Below, in pieces: positions 1 to 9,096 of a stretch of DNA of 64,000 nucleotides. The position numbers and the translations under genes were made by a program. Position 1 is the stretch's first letter. Each line of letters begins with the position of its first letter. The DNA is taken from positions 372,001 to 436,000 of the forward strand of contig CAWCJC010000008.1 of the NCBI GenBank assembly GCA_963795835.1, in the 5' to 3' direction. Under the pieces are notes generated by a model. It had not been told where the DNA came from and made no database searches. It saw only the letters and a list, made by a program, of their open reading frames with translations. Origin of the DNA: JALYXI01 sp963795835 (GTDB taxonomy: Bacteria > Acidobacteriota > Terriglobia > Bryobacterales > Bryobacteraceae).

Positions 1-904
1 TCGCGATTTTCAGCTTCTTGCGAAGCACGGCCATGCGCTCTCGTGTGAGCGGCGCAGGTTCTTCCCACGGAAACTGCTGAATACCGCCTAGGACTTTGTA
101 ATCGTTCCCGATATGCACGGCGCTTCGTAACGTGCCATTCAGGCGGAGCGGCCGCAGCGCCTCAATGAATCCGGACAGCTTGTCGGCTTCGGCGACCTGA
201 AAGAAAAAAGCTTGAAAATAGGCCGGTGCCGGCATTAGCCAGATAGTGGCGCGCGTAATTACACCGTAATTCGATTGCGCGAAGATCCCGTCCAGGCTGG
301 GGCCCACGCCCGCTTTATAAACAGGGCCAGCTTTTGCGCCTGGCAACCCGGAAAAGCCCGTCTCCACCACCTCACCGGAGGGCAATACGACTTCCAGGCC
401 GCACATCTGTGCGGAGTGATCACTATAGGGCGTATGTCCAAACCCACGCTCTGCTGCGTTGCCGATCAGACTACAGTTCGGGCTGGATCCGGTTGCATCC
501 ATCCACAAGTTTGATTTCCGTTGTCGCAGGAAGTCGAACAACGCCTGCTGTGTGACTCCCGGCTCCAATGTGACGTAGCCCAGTTCCTCATTGAGTTCCA
601 GAATTCGGTTTAACCGTCCCAAATCCAGCAAAGCGCATCCGCTCGCTACGGGGACACGGGATCCGTAACCCCAGTTCATGCCACTGCTGATGGGATAAAC
701 CGGTAGCCCTACGCGGTTGGCCGTACGTAATGCCGCCACTACGCCATCACGATCCTTTGGGCGCAGAATCAGTGGGACCTTCTGGTTGGTGGCGAAAGTG
801 GAACGTTCGCCTGCTTCCAGTTCTTGGGGATTCCAAGACACGGAATCCGCGCCGAGCACCTGCTCGAACTCGTGCAATGGTCCGGTAAGTGGGTTCCGGG
901 GCAT
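1..904 (-). CDS. FAD-linked oxidase of the VAO/PCMH family (3' end outside the window)
   Basis: The reading frame opens with ATG at 904 and is still open at base 1, giving 301 residues of the N-terminal FAD-binding (PCMH-type) domain. A YPISSGMNWGYGS stretch at about residues 70-82 matches the pyrophosphate-binding loop of p-cresol methylhydroxylase and vanillyl-alcohol oxidase flavoproteins. Further support comes from LEPGV (113-117), GNAAERGFGHTPYSDH (148-163) and SNYGVITRATIWLMP (211-225). Family members oxidise para-substituted phenols; the substrate-binding half and any covalent flavin residue lie outside the window. It starts 43 bases after the stop of the upstream same-strand gene (948-1802), so the two are probably co-transcribed. 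The substrate is unknown. Confidence 0.85.
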   Translation of the reverse strand, partial: MPRNPLTGPLHEFEQVLGADSVSWNPQELEAGERSTFATNQKVPLILRPKDRDGVVAALRTANRVGLPVYPISSGMNWGYGSRVPVASGCALLDLGRLNRILELNEELGYVTLEPGVTQQALFDFLRQRKSNLWMDATGSSPNCSLIGNAAERGFGHTPYSDHSAQMCGLEVVLPSGEVVETGFSGLPGAKAGPVYKAGVGPSLDGIFAQSNYGVITRATIWLMPAPAYFQAFFFQVAEADKLSGFIEALRPLRLNGTLRSAVHIGNDYKVLGGIQQFPWEEPAPLTRERMAVLRKKLKIA

Positions 905-947
905 CCTATCTAATTACCAAATGTTTGAATGTAACCAGAGTTTCAAT

Positions 948-1802
948 TTAGCTGGCGGAGGGCAGGGCCAGCTGATAAGAGCTTCCTTGTGAGGGAACAT
1001 AGAATTCGGGTACGTTGGTGCTCCAAGCGGACACAGGCCCGGTGCTGACTACAGGAACAAACGACATCTGATTACGCAATGTTTCCACGGTAGACCGATA
1101 TTTCGGATTCGGTGACCGGGAATCAAACCGGAGCACTTCCATCTGACACCGGTAGTTTTCGTCATAATAGGCCGGCAGGGCAGATCCACCCTGCTCAAGT
1201 GACCTCCCGCCCAACCTTTTGAGTATCGACGCCGAACAGTTACGCTCCGTGGCGGTGCTAATACCGAGAGCGCCTCCCATTAGCTGGGACCAGGCATATG
1301 TAGCCAAAGCATACAGCAGAGCCTCCGTGGTGCCCCGCAGTTCTTCTGAGAGCGCCCAGCCTCCCATTTCCAGCCAGATAAAGTTCGCCTCGCGGGCAAT
1401 TGCCATTTCCGCCTCGACAGCTTCGCGTAATCTGTCGCCGTAGTCAGGGCATTTTGCTAACGAGGATTGGCTGACAGTAAGATCTTCAAACGGCGCGGAT
1501 GGCGAGTGAGGGAAGAAGCGCGCGCAGCCCATTACAATGTTGTCTGAGCTCAATGTTAACAAGTGCCAGCATTTTTCATCTACTTTCGATACATGTCTGC
1601 CGTCGCTCGTCAGATCGCTTTCCCGGATGGCACCGTCTTTCAAATAAACTCTTCCGCGTAGCCGCTGTGCTTGGCCCATCAACTCCTGGTAAGCAGATCT
1701 ATCGGCGTAAGTTTCACCCTGGAACGGTTGCAAGTTACTCATTGCGGGAGCAAGTAGGGTGAAGGTACGTCGAGAGCCAGCAGGCCGAGTCGTTAGATCC
1801 AT
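948..1802 (-). CDS. GNAT/autoinducer-synthase-like acyltransferase, paralog 1
   Basis: This 284-residue protein is clearly homologous to the one at 3657-4514. Shared blocks are QRLRG.VY..DGA, a W-H-L-L-T strand followed by a V(M/L)GC.RF strand, E(M/V)GGWALS, and the near-identical ATERN.SASILKRLGG. A central hydrophobic strand ending GC-RF plus a late R-N-S-ILKRLGG helix resembles GNAT folds, including acyl-homoserine-lactone and FeeM-type N-acyl-amino-acid synthases. The fold call is inference; no family is certain. The start at 1802 is preferred over the ATG 20 codons later because the paralog aligns upstream of that point. There is no signal peptide or membrane segment, so it is probably cytoplasmic. 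The flavoprotein at 1-904 follows in the same direction. Confidence 0.6.
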   Translation of the reverse strand: MDLTTRPAGSRRTFTLLAPAMSNLQPFQGETYADRSAYQELMGQAQRLRGRVYLKDGAIRESDLTSDGRHVSKVDEKCWHLLTLSSDNIVMGCARFFPHSPSAPFEDLTVSQSSLAKCPDYGDRLREAVEAEMAIAREANFIWLEMGGWALSEELRGTTEALLYALATYAWSQLMGGALGISTATERNCSASILKRLGGRSLEQGGSALPAYYDENYRCQMEVLRFDSRSPNPKYRSTVETLRNQMSFVPVVSTGPVSAWSTNVPEFYVPSQGSSYQLALPSAS

Positions 1803-2055
1803 ATCAGCGTTCCATGTTCAGCGAAATCCACCCAAAAACACTAGTTCCTCTGTGCCGAAGATTACAAGAAAGGTGAGATTTCATAACTATATGCTGGATT
1901 TCTAAGATAAATCAATCTATACTCTGTGACACAAAATCGACCAACTTTGGTGTACTTCCCTCAATCCTCGATAGATATTGTGCTAAGACTGTCAATAAGT
2001 CTCCTGAAGATATGTCTAATTTCCTCTTGGTCAGAAACTTGCACCTAGGCACTCC
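1803..2055. promoter_or_regulatory. Divergent intergenic region between paralog 1 and the hybrid kinase
   Basis: These 253 bases are clearly more A+T-rich than the surrounding genes and separate two divergent start codons, so promoters for both are expected here. No convincing -35/-10 pair, tRNA, riboswitch or small ORF could be assigned by eye. Confidence 0.4.
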
Positions 2056-3651
2056 ATGGAAAATTTAGCCCCACGCATGGAACAAGATCGCGGGATTGCT
2101 ACAAATCCAGAACGGCGCCAGTTGCCCGAGCGGCGGAAAGATTATTTCTGGCTGGCTACGGCGCTAAATTCTGCAGCGGATGGCATCATCATCGTCTCCG
2201 CAAACGGAATTATTCAGTTCGTCAACGCTGCCGCTGAGCGTATGACCGGATGGTTGCTGAGAGAGGCAAAAGGCAAGAATTACCTGGACGTGCTAAAGCT
2301 GGAGCACGCTGGCGCGCCCCTTAAGGACGATCTGATTCGCCTGGCCACTCTGAATGAAGCTCCCCTGAGCCTAACCGAAGATCTGATGCTGCATTCGCGT
2401 GACGGGCGCTGGCAGCAGATTGAGGCGGAAGTTGCCCCCGCCGCTCTAGCCGGGGGCAACCCGGAAAATGCGGTCTTCACTTTCCGCGATGTCACCCAGC
2501 GTAAGTGGGATGAACGGCAACTTCGCCAGGAACACGCCATCCGCGCGGTGGAGCGCCTGGCCGAAACAACTGCTCATGCTCTCAATAATCTACTCACCAG
2601 CATCCTATGCCACGGCGAACTGCTGCTGGCCGATACCGGTTTGGCCACAGCGCATCACGAATCTGTGGAAGCAATGCAAAACAGCGCTCTAGAGATTGCG
2701 GCGGTGGTTCGACAGCTTTCCGCCATTTGCCGCAACAAGTTCACGACACGCCGCGAGCTTGATCTGAATGAGGTGATCGGGAACTTTCTTCCCGCTGTCT
2801 CAAGCCTGTTCAGCGACACGATCAAGCTCAAATCTGAGTTCGAACCCAAGCTGCAGCAGATCAATGCGGATCCGGCCCAAATCTACCAGATTTTGTTTGC
2901 GCTCCTCAGCAACGCGCGGGAATCCATCGCCTACGGGGGAGAGGTCACAATCTCCACCCGCAACTCTGAGCGGGACGACTCTGAAAGACTCAAGCCCACT
3001 CGCAATTTTGTGAATGTAACGGTAGCCGACACGGGGCAGGGTATGACACGAGAGACGTGCGACCGGGCTCTCGAGCCGTTTTTCACCACAAAAAAGGGCG
3101 GTGGTCACGCAGGCCTCGGTCTTTGCATTGCACAGGGGATCATCTCCGACTACTCAGGTTTTCTGGACATTCAGAGCGAACTGGGTCGAGGTACCCAGGT
3201 CACTTTCGGAATCCCCGCGATTGCGGAAGACGCCTTCACCTACCTGGACCAAGCCGATAAACCAATATCAGATGTTAAGACAGTTCTGATCGTCGAAGAC
3301 GACCATGCCGTTCGTCAGCTACTGCGTAAAATCCTGCAGCAGAGAGGATACGCGGCTGTGGAAGCCCGGGACGGTGAAGACGCTCTGATGATTGCCGAAC
3401 TGCATGAAGGTTCCATCGACGTTCTTCTCACCGATATCGGGATGCCCGGCATGTCCGGACCGGAACTGGTGCGGCGTGTGGCAAAGCTTCACCCGGAGAC
3501 GAAATACCTGCTCATCTCCGGGTTTTCACCTCATCGCATGGGCCCGGCCACAGATCTGCCCCGCGGTGTTAACTTCCTTCAGAAGCCCTTCCGGCGCAAA
3601 GAGCTGCTGGAGTGCCTTGAAACTATCCTTTCTCCCTCAGACTCGATTTGA
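2056..3651 (+). CDS. Soluble hybrid sensor histidine kinase (PAS, kinase core, receiver)
   Basis: The 531-residue protein has a PAS domain at about 30-150, a dimerisation/phosphoacceptor helix with H174 (TTAHALNNLLTS), and an ATPase domain with N286 (N box) and D325 (VADTGQGM). The FFTTK and GLGLCIAQGI lid follows at about 342-362. A C-terminal receiver (about 408-527) carries acidic pair D415/D416, phosphoacceptor D460 (TDIGMPGMSG) and K510. No transmembrane segment is visible, so sensing is probably cytoplasmic through PAS. There is no DNA-binding output, so phosphate likely passes to another protein or the receiver regulates the kinase itself. The gene stands alone on the plus strand between two minus-strand acyltransferase-like paralogs and converges on the second, 5 bases after its own stop. 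Confidence 0.92.
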   Translation: MENLAPRMEQDRGIATNPERRQLPERRKDYFWLATALNSAADGIIIVSANGIIQFVNAAAERMTGWLLREAKGKNYLDVLKLEHAGAPLKDDLIRLATLNEAPLSLTEDLMLHSRDGRWQQIEAEVAPAALAGGNPENAVFTFRDVTQRKWDERQLRQEHAIRAVERLAETTAHALNNLLTSILCHGELLLADTGLATAHHESVEAMQNSALEIAAVVRQLSAICRNKFTTRRELDLNEVIGNFLPAVSSLFSDTIKLKSEFEPKLQQINADPAQIYQILFALLSNARESIAYGGEVTISTRNSERDDSERLKPTRNFVNVTVADTGQGMTRETCDRALEPFFTTKKGGGHAGLGLCIAQGIISDYSGFLDIQSELGRGTQVTFGIPAIAEDAFTYLDQADKPISDVKTVLIVEDDHAVRQLLRKILQQRGYAAVEARDGEDALMIAELHEGSIDVLLTDIGMPGMSGPELVRRVAKLHPETKYLLISGFSPHRMGPATDLPRGVNFLQKPFRRKELLECLETILSPSDSI

Positions 3652-3656
3652 AGAGT

Positions 3657-4514
3657 CTAATAGGCTGAAGAAGGAGTTCCGCCCCATTCGAAGTGGCGAA
3701 GGTTGGGTACAAAGAAAGGCACGTTGGACTGGTAACCTGTCTGCTCCGAGGCATCCTGCACAATTTCGATTCTGGATATTTTGCGGCGCAATTCTTGAAT
3801 CGCCTCAGCATAGCGGGGATTTGGAAGCCGCGAATCGAAGCGGAGGATTTCCATTCCGCAATTGTAGTGGCCATCATAATAGGGCGGCAATGCACAACCG
3901 TCAAATTGCATGGGATTGCCACCTAGCCTTTTCAAGATAGAAGCGGAACCATTCCTTTCGGTGGCAGTGCTGACGCCCAAAGCTCCACCCATAACTTGGG
4001 ACCAGGCAAAAATTGAGAGTACGCTTTGCAGAGCCTCAGTAGTGGCACGAATTTGCCGTGAGAGCGCCCATCCACCTACCTCTATGTACTTAAAGCCCAG
4101 GTCTCTCGCAGTCTGAAGATCCGCCGTAACGGAGGCCTTCAACTTTCTTCCCCAGATACTACAATTCGCCTGAGAAGACTCTTTCAGGCCCAAATCATCG
4201 AACTGCGCTGTGGTGCTGTGCTGCCGGAACCGGATACAGCCGAGAACCTCGCCATGATTATCGACCGTCAGCAAATGCCAACTGACATTGTCGGTCGGGC
4301 TAGTGTGACGCCCATCGGGCGTAAGAGCGGAGTCCCCGACGGCGCCGTCCTCGCGGTAGATCTCGCCTCGAAGACGCTGCAAGCCGCGAATCAAATTACT
4401 ATGGCGGTCACGGGAACGAGTAATCTTGCCGTGAAACGGCTGAAAATGGGCGTCGGCTGGCGCAACCAGCAGCAAAGATCTTTTATGGGATGCTCCACAG
4501 AAGCGGCTTTTCAT
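3657..4514 (-). CDS. GNAT/autoinducer-synthase-like acyltransferase, paralog 2
   Basis: This 285-residue cytoplasmic protein is a paralog of 948-1802, alignable along nearly the whole length, with the conserved blocks LQRLRGEIYREDGAV, GEVLGCIRF, EVGGWALS, TATERNGSASILKRLGG and MEILRFDSR.PNP.Y. The last 40 residues are divergent, as expected for a variable tail. A purine-rich AAGGAGG lies about 14 bases before the ATG at 4514, a somewhat long spacing. The gene is convergent with the histidine kinase. As for the paralog, a GNAT-type N-acyltransferase fold is inferred from the strand-helix pattern; donor and acceptor are unknown. Confidence 0.6.
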   Translation of the reverse strand: MKSRFCGASHKRSLLLVAPADAHFQPFHGKITRSRDRHSNLIRGLQRLRGEIYREDGAVGDSALTPDGRHTSPTDNVSWHLLTVDNHGEVLGCIRFRQHSTTAQFDDLGLKESSQANCSIWGRKLKASVTADLQTARDLGFKYIEVGGWALSRQIRATTEALQSVLSIFAWSQVMGGALGVSTATERNGSASILKRLGGNPMQFDGCALPPYYDGHYNCGMEILRFDSRLPNPRYAEAIQELRRKISRIEIVQDASEQTGYQSNVPFFVPNLRHFEWGGTPSSAY

Positions 4515-4876
4515 GATCAGAGATTCGTCCTCCTTACCTGCTAGAATTCGGCCTAGTTCCTTGGTTTTGTAAGATAAAGTTCATGTTTGGTGAAGCGGAT
4601 CGATACTTGAACGGCTCCTGGATTAGGGAATATCCAGGTGTGGGGTCAAGGATTGAGACGCGGTCAATAAACCAAGCTACTGGGCGTGAGCCGTTCAGCC
4701 AATACGGCAGAACCGCCATACGATCGATGCTGTTCCTGTAATTTGATGTGGGCGAGAGCACCAGAAAACTCTCGTTACTTGATTGGAGTTTCAATAAAGA
4801 TGCATGACCCTTACAACAAACCGATTGCCGCGCATGCCGGCCCATGCCTTTTCTGCCAACGACTGGTAAGACGGGC
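4515..4876. other. Gap without a supported gene
   Basis: These 362 bases lie between the start of paralog 2 and the 3' end of the radical SAM gene. Short frames exist on both strands, but none shows a recognisable domain, a strong ribosome binding site or family-like composition. No tRNA-like cloverleaf or T-tailed hairpin was seen. The upstream regulatory region of paralog 2 presumably lies in the first 100 bases. Confidence 0.4.
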
Positions 4877-6448
4877 CTACTCGGAACTTCTTAGATCAAC
4901 TCTGCCGTAGGGAGAGGCAGGAGTTGTCGGATCAATCGAGGCTGGGGGGATTTCAAGCTGGGGCATCGGCTTGGCCTGGAAGAGCAAGCGGGTCGGTTTC
5001 GCTATCCATCGGGCCAGCCAGTTGGCTTTCTTTTTACGGGCGCTGTCTGTCGAAATGCCGGTTTTGGCGTACATCTGGCGATAAAGACGGGAGATCAGCA
5101 CAAATGCGATACGCCCTTTCAGCGATTTAACGCAACTGGAGCGCTGCCAGACTTCCGGCAGGCTATAGAACTGGTCCCAGACGCCCTGTGTGCGGTCGCG
5201 AATCTCGTCAGAACCCATGGTGGGGTGGGGCGTGAACATTTTCGGGCGTTTGTGCGCGGGGATAAGCCAGTATCGAGTGATGGGGATGCCTTCCACCATT
5301 TCAGGATTTGATCGCCTCTTGCTTCTCCCACTTCAGGAAGTCTACTGTTCCCGGGAAAGGGAGTCATCATTACAAATTGAGCGAAAGTCACATTCGCTCT
5401 CTTGGCCATTTCGGCGGTCGCGGTGAAGGTATCAGGACGGTCGGTCGAAAGGCCGAAGATGAAGGAGCCGAGCACGTGAACCCCGTGTTCGCGAAAGGTT
5501 TGGAGGCGGCGCGCGAGGTTATCGCCGGCAAGGTTGAAGTCCTTAAAAACGGTTTTTAGGCCCTCTTCGGTAACCGCTTCCACCCCGACCAAAGCTCCGC
5601 GGATTCGCGCGCGTTCCATGGCATCAAGGAACTCAGTGTCTTCAGCAGCTTCCATGGTGACCTGGGTGAAGAAGACCATGTCATTAGGGAAGAGCAGCAA
5701 GGCGCTCCATCAGCACAAAGCGTTCTTTCCGCATCGTTTCCAGTTCAGCGACTCTTGCCAGGTTTCCTTGTTCCCGTGCGAGCTTGAGATCTGTGTGGGT
5801 GACGGGATAAAAATTATCGTCGGCCAAAGCGATGAAACGGAAGCCTAAGCGGCGAAGCTCGACAATTTCTTGGATCACTCCGTCGGAGCCACGCTGTCTG
5901 GGTTTTTGGCCGTCGGTTCGCCATACGGAGCAGAAGGAACAGTGTTTGGCGCAGCCGCGAACAGTTTGGACGGAAGCCCACATGTAGCTGTTCTTCGGCA
6001 TCAAGTCCCAACGGGCGGCTACAAACTGATCAGCTTCGATGCGGCCCCCATCGTAAACGGCTTGCGGGCTGCCGAGGACACAATCATAGAGTGCTTGGGC
6101 CCAGATCACGTCGCCATCGCCTTTCACTACGGCGTGACCGCCCCCGAGTTCGAGAGGTTCTTCGGGATAAAGCGTGGCATGAATGCCCCCATAGACTACC
6201 CAAGCGCCGCGTTCCCGGGCAATCTTTCCAACCTCATAGCCGCGGAGGGCGTTGCCTGTGTGAATGCCGATGCCTACGATATCACCGGGTTGAATTGAGG
6301 CGGCGTCCAAAGCTTCGAGTGTTTCGTCGCAAATCACAGGTTCGCCAAAAGATTTCGGGGTGGCGGCGGCTAAAACGTAAAGCCATCGGGGTGTGATGAC
6401 GGCTGTTCCGAAAGCCATGTCGCTGGGGTTGATCAGGTGGACGCGTAT
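4877..6448 (-). pseudogene. B12-binding-type radical SAM protein, frame broken three times
   Basis: Three frames together encode one radical SAM protein. The first part has a Rossmann-like N-terminus of the B12-binding type (GDIVGIGIHTGNALRGYEVG, YGGIHATLYPEE) and the iron-sulfur cluster motif RGCAKHCSFCSVW (CxxxCxxC). The second part carries the barrel (GALVGVEAVTEEGLK, FREHGVHVLGSFIFGL). The third carries the C-terminus (MVEGIPITRYWLIPAHKRPK). Frame changes are needed near 5687-5689, 5350-5352 and 5304-5305, each removable by deleting one base from a G/C run; the result is about 522 residues. The first in-frame ATG is at 6418, but homology appears to begin at an ATA at 6448 reading I-R-V-H-L-I-N-P-S-D. 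Either the start codon is altered or the protein starts at 6418. It follows the B12 transport genes on the same strand. Confidence 0.8.
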
Positions 6449-6604
6449 TCCGGGGGGAATGGCGGGAATTTTACGACGATAAGCATTTAGCCCGACAGGG
6501 GGCGCGGTCAGAGGGTTACCATCGCGGTACCTCGATTTTACCCCAGAAGGCTCACGAAGCTAGGGGATTTCCTGATATCAGATTCGATCTAGATCGGTTT
6601 TCGG

Positions 6605-7552
6605 TTAGAAGCGGCTACGGACCAGCCAGACTAGGTAAGGGCCACCGATCAGGGCCATGACTGCCCCTGCAGGGAGTTCGGCCGGGGCAAGGATGGTGCG
6701 GCCGATCGTGTCGCAAGCCGCCAGTAGAACTCCTCCCAGCATGAGTGAGCAGGGCATCAGGATGCGATTATCGGGACTGATTCGGGAGCGTACCAGGTGC
6801 GGGACAATCAAACCGACGAAGCCGACAGGTCCTGTGAGAGCAATGGCTCCGGCGGTGAGGATGCTGCCGCAACAGTAGCCGACGATTGTGAGCCGGCGGA
6901 GATCGGCCCCGCGCGACGCAGCCCAGGATTCGCCTACCGCGAGCAGGTTCCAGTTTCGCGCTTGTCTGATCACCACGGCTGAGGTGGCGGCGACGATGAT
7001 TGCGAAAACCAGAAGCGCGCGGTAGTTGACGGAATCGACGCTGCCCAGGAGCCATTGCGTGATGGAAAAGGATTTACGGTCGCGCACGACGCCGCTGATG
7101 ATCAGGATGAACGCGCTACAGATGCTGTTCAATGCAATGCCGGAGAGCAAGAGGCGGACACCGGAGAGATGTCCGTGTTTCCACGCTGCCCCGGCAACGA
7201 TCACGAGCACGGCGGCTGCACCGGCCATACTGCCCGCCCAGACTGCCGGGAAGCCCAAGAGTTGGTCGAGATTCAGCGCGAGGGTAAGGACCGCGCCGAA
7301 TGCTGCTCCGGCCGAAACCCCGAGCGTGTAGGGGCTGGCGAGAGAGTCGCGCAGCATGGCTTGAAAGAGGGTGCCGGTGAGGGAAAGGGCACCGCCGGCG
7401 AGGAGCCCCAGCAGCGTGCGGGAAAGGCGTAATTCGAAGAAAATAGCGTGGTCAGTGGGGTTGGAAAGATCGAGATGGCCGGGTCCGATCCAGGGAAGTG
7501 CTACGGCGGCTGCGAGGAAGAGTGCGGCGGAGGCCCAGATCCAAAAGGTCAC
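6605..7552 (-). CDS. btuC: BtuC/FecCD-type ABC transporter permease, probably for cobalamin
   Basis: This 315-residue, very hydrophobic protein is of family length with multiple predicted membrane helices. It has the FecCD hallmark GPVGFVGLIVPHLVR (241-255), which forms the coupling region with the ATPase, the RLSRTLLGLLAGG opening (42-54) and the terminal LPAGAVMALIGGPYLVWL (293-310). FecCD permeases move cobalamin, haem or ferric siderophores across the inner membrane. The cobalamin call rests on the neighbouring adenosyltransferase and the BtuF-like binding protein. Its start overlaps the end of the ATPase gene by 4 bases, implying translational coupling; it is the last gene of the overlapping set. 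Confidence 0.88.
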   Translation of the reverse strand: MTFWIWASAALFLAAAVALPWIGPGHLDLSNPTDHAIFFELRLSRTLLGLLAGGALSLTGTLFQAMLRDSLASPYTLGVSAGAAFGAVLTLALNLDQLLGFPAVWAGSMAGAAAVLVIVAGAAWKHGHLSGVRLLLSGIALNSICSAFILIISGVVRDRKSFSITQWLLGSVDSVNYRALLVFAIIVAATSAVVIRQARNWNLLAVGESWAASRGADLRRLTIVGYCCGSILTAGAIALTGPVGFVGLIVPHLVRSRISPDNRILMPCSLMLGGVLLAACDTIGRTILAPAELPAGAVMALIGGPYLVWLVRSRF

Positions 7553-8305
7553 CGGTAATGCACCCAGGGCCGGCCCTCTTGAGTTTGGGTGAGGTGAAGA
7601 TTCGGGGAGAGTCGGTGTAGCCAGGCTGGCCGGGTGGCGGCTTCTTGTGTCGGGAAGTCGGCTGCCAGTTCGCCGTGGTCGAGGACCAGGATCCTTGAGG
7701 CATAAGTGAGTGCCAAGTTAAGGTCGTGAGTTACCGCGATGCAGAGCGCGCCTTTCCGCGCGAGGCTGGCGAGGACGCTAAAGCACTGGAGTTGTTGGTG
7801 GACATCGAGGTATGTGGAGGGCTCGTCGAAGAGCAGAATGCGCGGGTGTTGGGCGATGCATGCGGCGAGGAGGACGCGTTGTTGCTCGCCGCCGCTCAAC
7901 GTGGCGAAGAGGCGCGCGCGGAAGGGGAGGCAGTCCATGGTACGCATAGCTTCTTCGGCGAGAGCGCGATCTTGAGGCGGATTCGAACCAGCGGCCGGCG
8001 TGCGCATAACGGCCCATCAGGACAACTTGTTCGACGGTGAACGGGAGGTCTTGCTTCGCGCCTTGCGGAAGGTGGCCTATGATTTTGGCCCGTTCGCGCG
8101 CAGGGAGTGTTTGTATGGCGCGGCCTTCGATCTCAACGAGGCCGACAGACGGTTGGCGGATGCCGGCGACGATGTCGAGGAGCGTACTCTTCCCAGCCCC
8201 GTTCACGCCCGCCAACACCAGGAACTCGCCTGAGGTGGCGGTAAAGCTGATCTCATTCAGGACTTGCCGGTTAGGATAACCGAAGCTGACTCTTTCAACC
8301 TTCAT
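7549..8305 (-). pseudogene. btuD: BtuD/FecE-type ABC transporter ATPase with one frameshift
   Basis: The first frame (from ATG 8305) carries the Walker A loop GVNGAGKST (33-41) and the Q-loop region LPQGAKQDLPFTVEQVVLMG. The second carries the signature LSGGEQQRV, Walker B RILLFDEPSTYLD and the H-loop AVTHDLN. They join near 7978-7981 when one base is dropped, giving a 251-residue protein, normal for the family. It energises import through the BtuC permease. The gene overlaps its neighbours by 4 bases on each side, which argues for a functional operon and against long-standing decay. The break is more likely a sequence error than a true lesion, but this cannot be settled here. Confidence 0.82.
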
Positions 8306-9096
8306 TGCAGCTTTTGGCGGATGAGTTCCACAGCTTCGGGGACTCTTGGGCCGGGAGTTACCAGAGCTTCGGAGATGAGGCCGTAGACGCGTTTCGTAAT
8401 GTCGGTGCGGGCGAGCCAGGGTTCGCGGAGGCGTTCGTCGTTTTCGCCCATATTGGAGGTATCGAGAATGATATCGGGTTGCAGGCGGAGTACGGTTTCG
8501 AGGGAGATATGGGGGTAGGAGACTGTCTTATCGGTAAGTGCGTTGACCCCGCCCGCGATTTCCAGTAATTCGCCTAAGTAAGTTCCGGGTCCGACGGCGA
8601 TCAGATTTGTAAGTAAGCCCGGGGTGCGGCCCACGATGATGAGAACTCTTGGGTGTGGGCGGCTCTTCGCTTCGGCTCGGAACCGGTCGAGGCGAGTGCG
8701 AATGTCTTCGTTCAACGTGGCAGCTTGGCCAGAGGCACCGATAGCTTCACCGACGTCATGGATCATCGTGTAAATTTCGGCGAGCGAGCCAGTCTTGACA
8801 CCGATGTGATGGATCCTGAGCGCGTCGAGGCGTTCCGCTACAGCAGTGGCTGACTTGTCGATGATGACGAGATCGGGATGGAGTTGCGCGATCTTTTCAG
8901 GGTCGGGCCTGATGTAAGTTCCAATCTTAGGGAGCGCGAGGGCGGCTGCGGGATAGCGGCAGTAGGTGGAGACTCCCACTACGCGATTGCCCGCGCCGAG
9001 CGCGAAGAGCGTCTCGGTAATGCTGGGATAAGTAGAGACAATGCGCGCGGGGGCAGCTGCCAGGAGCAGCGCTACAATTACCAGGCCCGGGACCAT
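8302..9096 (-). CDS. btuF: Periplasmic cobalamin-binding protein (BtuF-like)
   Basis: 264 residues. A short hydrophobic N-terminus (MVPGLVIVALLLAAAPA) looks like a signal peptide. It is followed by the class III binding-protein pattern ARIVSTYPSITETLFALG and VVGVSTYCRYP, typical of BtuF, which captures B12 and delivers it to BtuCD. The linker helix and second lobe follow (RVLIIVGRTPGLL, GGVNALTDKTVSYPHIS, LQPDIILDTSN). The family also includes haem and siderophore binding proteins; cobalamin is favoured because the next gene upstream encodes a cobalamin adenosyltransferase, overlapping this start by 19 bases. It overlaps the downstream ATPase gene by 4 bases. Confidence 0.85.
   Translation of the reverse strand: MVPGLVIVALLLAAAPARIVSTYPSITETLFALGAGNRVVGVSTYCRYPAAALALPKIGTYIRPDPEKIAQLHPDLVIIDKSATAVAERLDALRIHHIGVKTGSLAEIYTMIHDVGEAIGASGQAATLNEDIRTRLDRFRAEAKSRPHPRVLIIVGRTPGLLTNLIAVGPGTYLGELLEIAGGVNALTDKTVSYPHISLETVLRLQPDIILDTSNMGENDERLREPWLARTDITKRVYGLISEALVTPGPRVPEAVELIRQKLQ

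Noticed and set aside
4534..4845. 103-residue minus-strand frame upstream of paralog 2
   Set aside because: No recognisable domain and no ribosome binding site; it lies where the promoter of paralog 2 is expected.
4686..4910. 74-residue plus-strand frame with a CLFCQRL segment
   Set aside because: Overlaps the 3' end of the radical SAM gene, no family pattern; two cysteines alone do not support a function.
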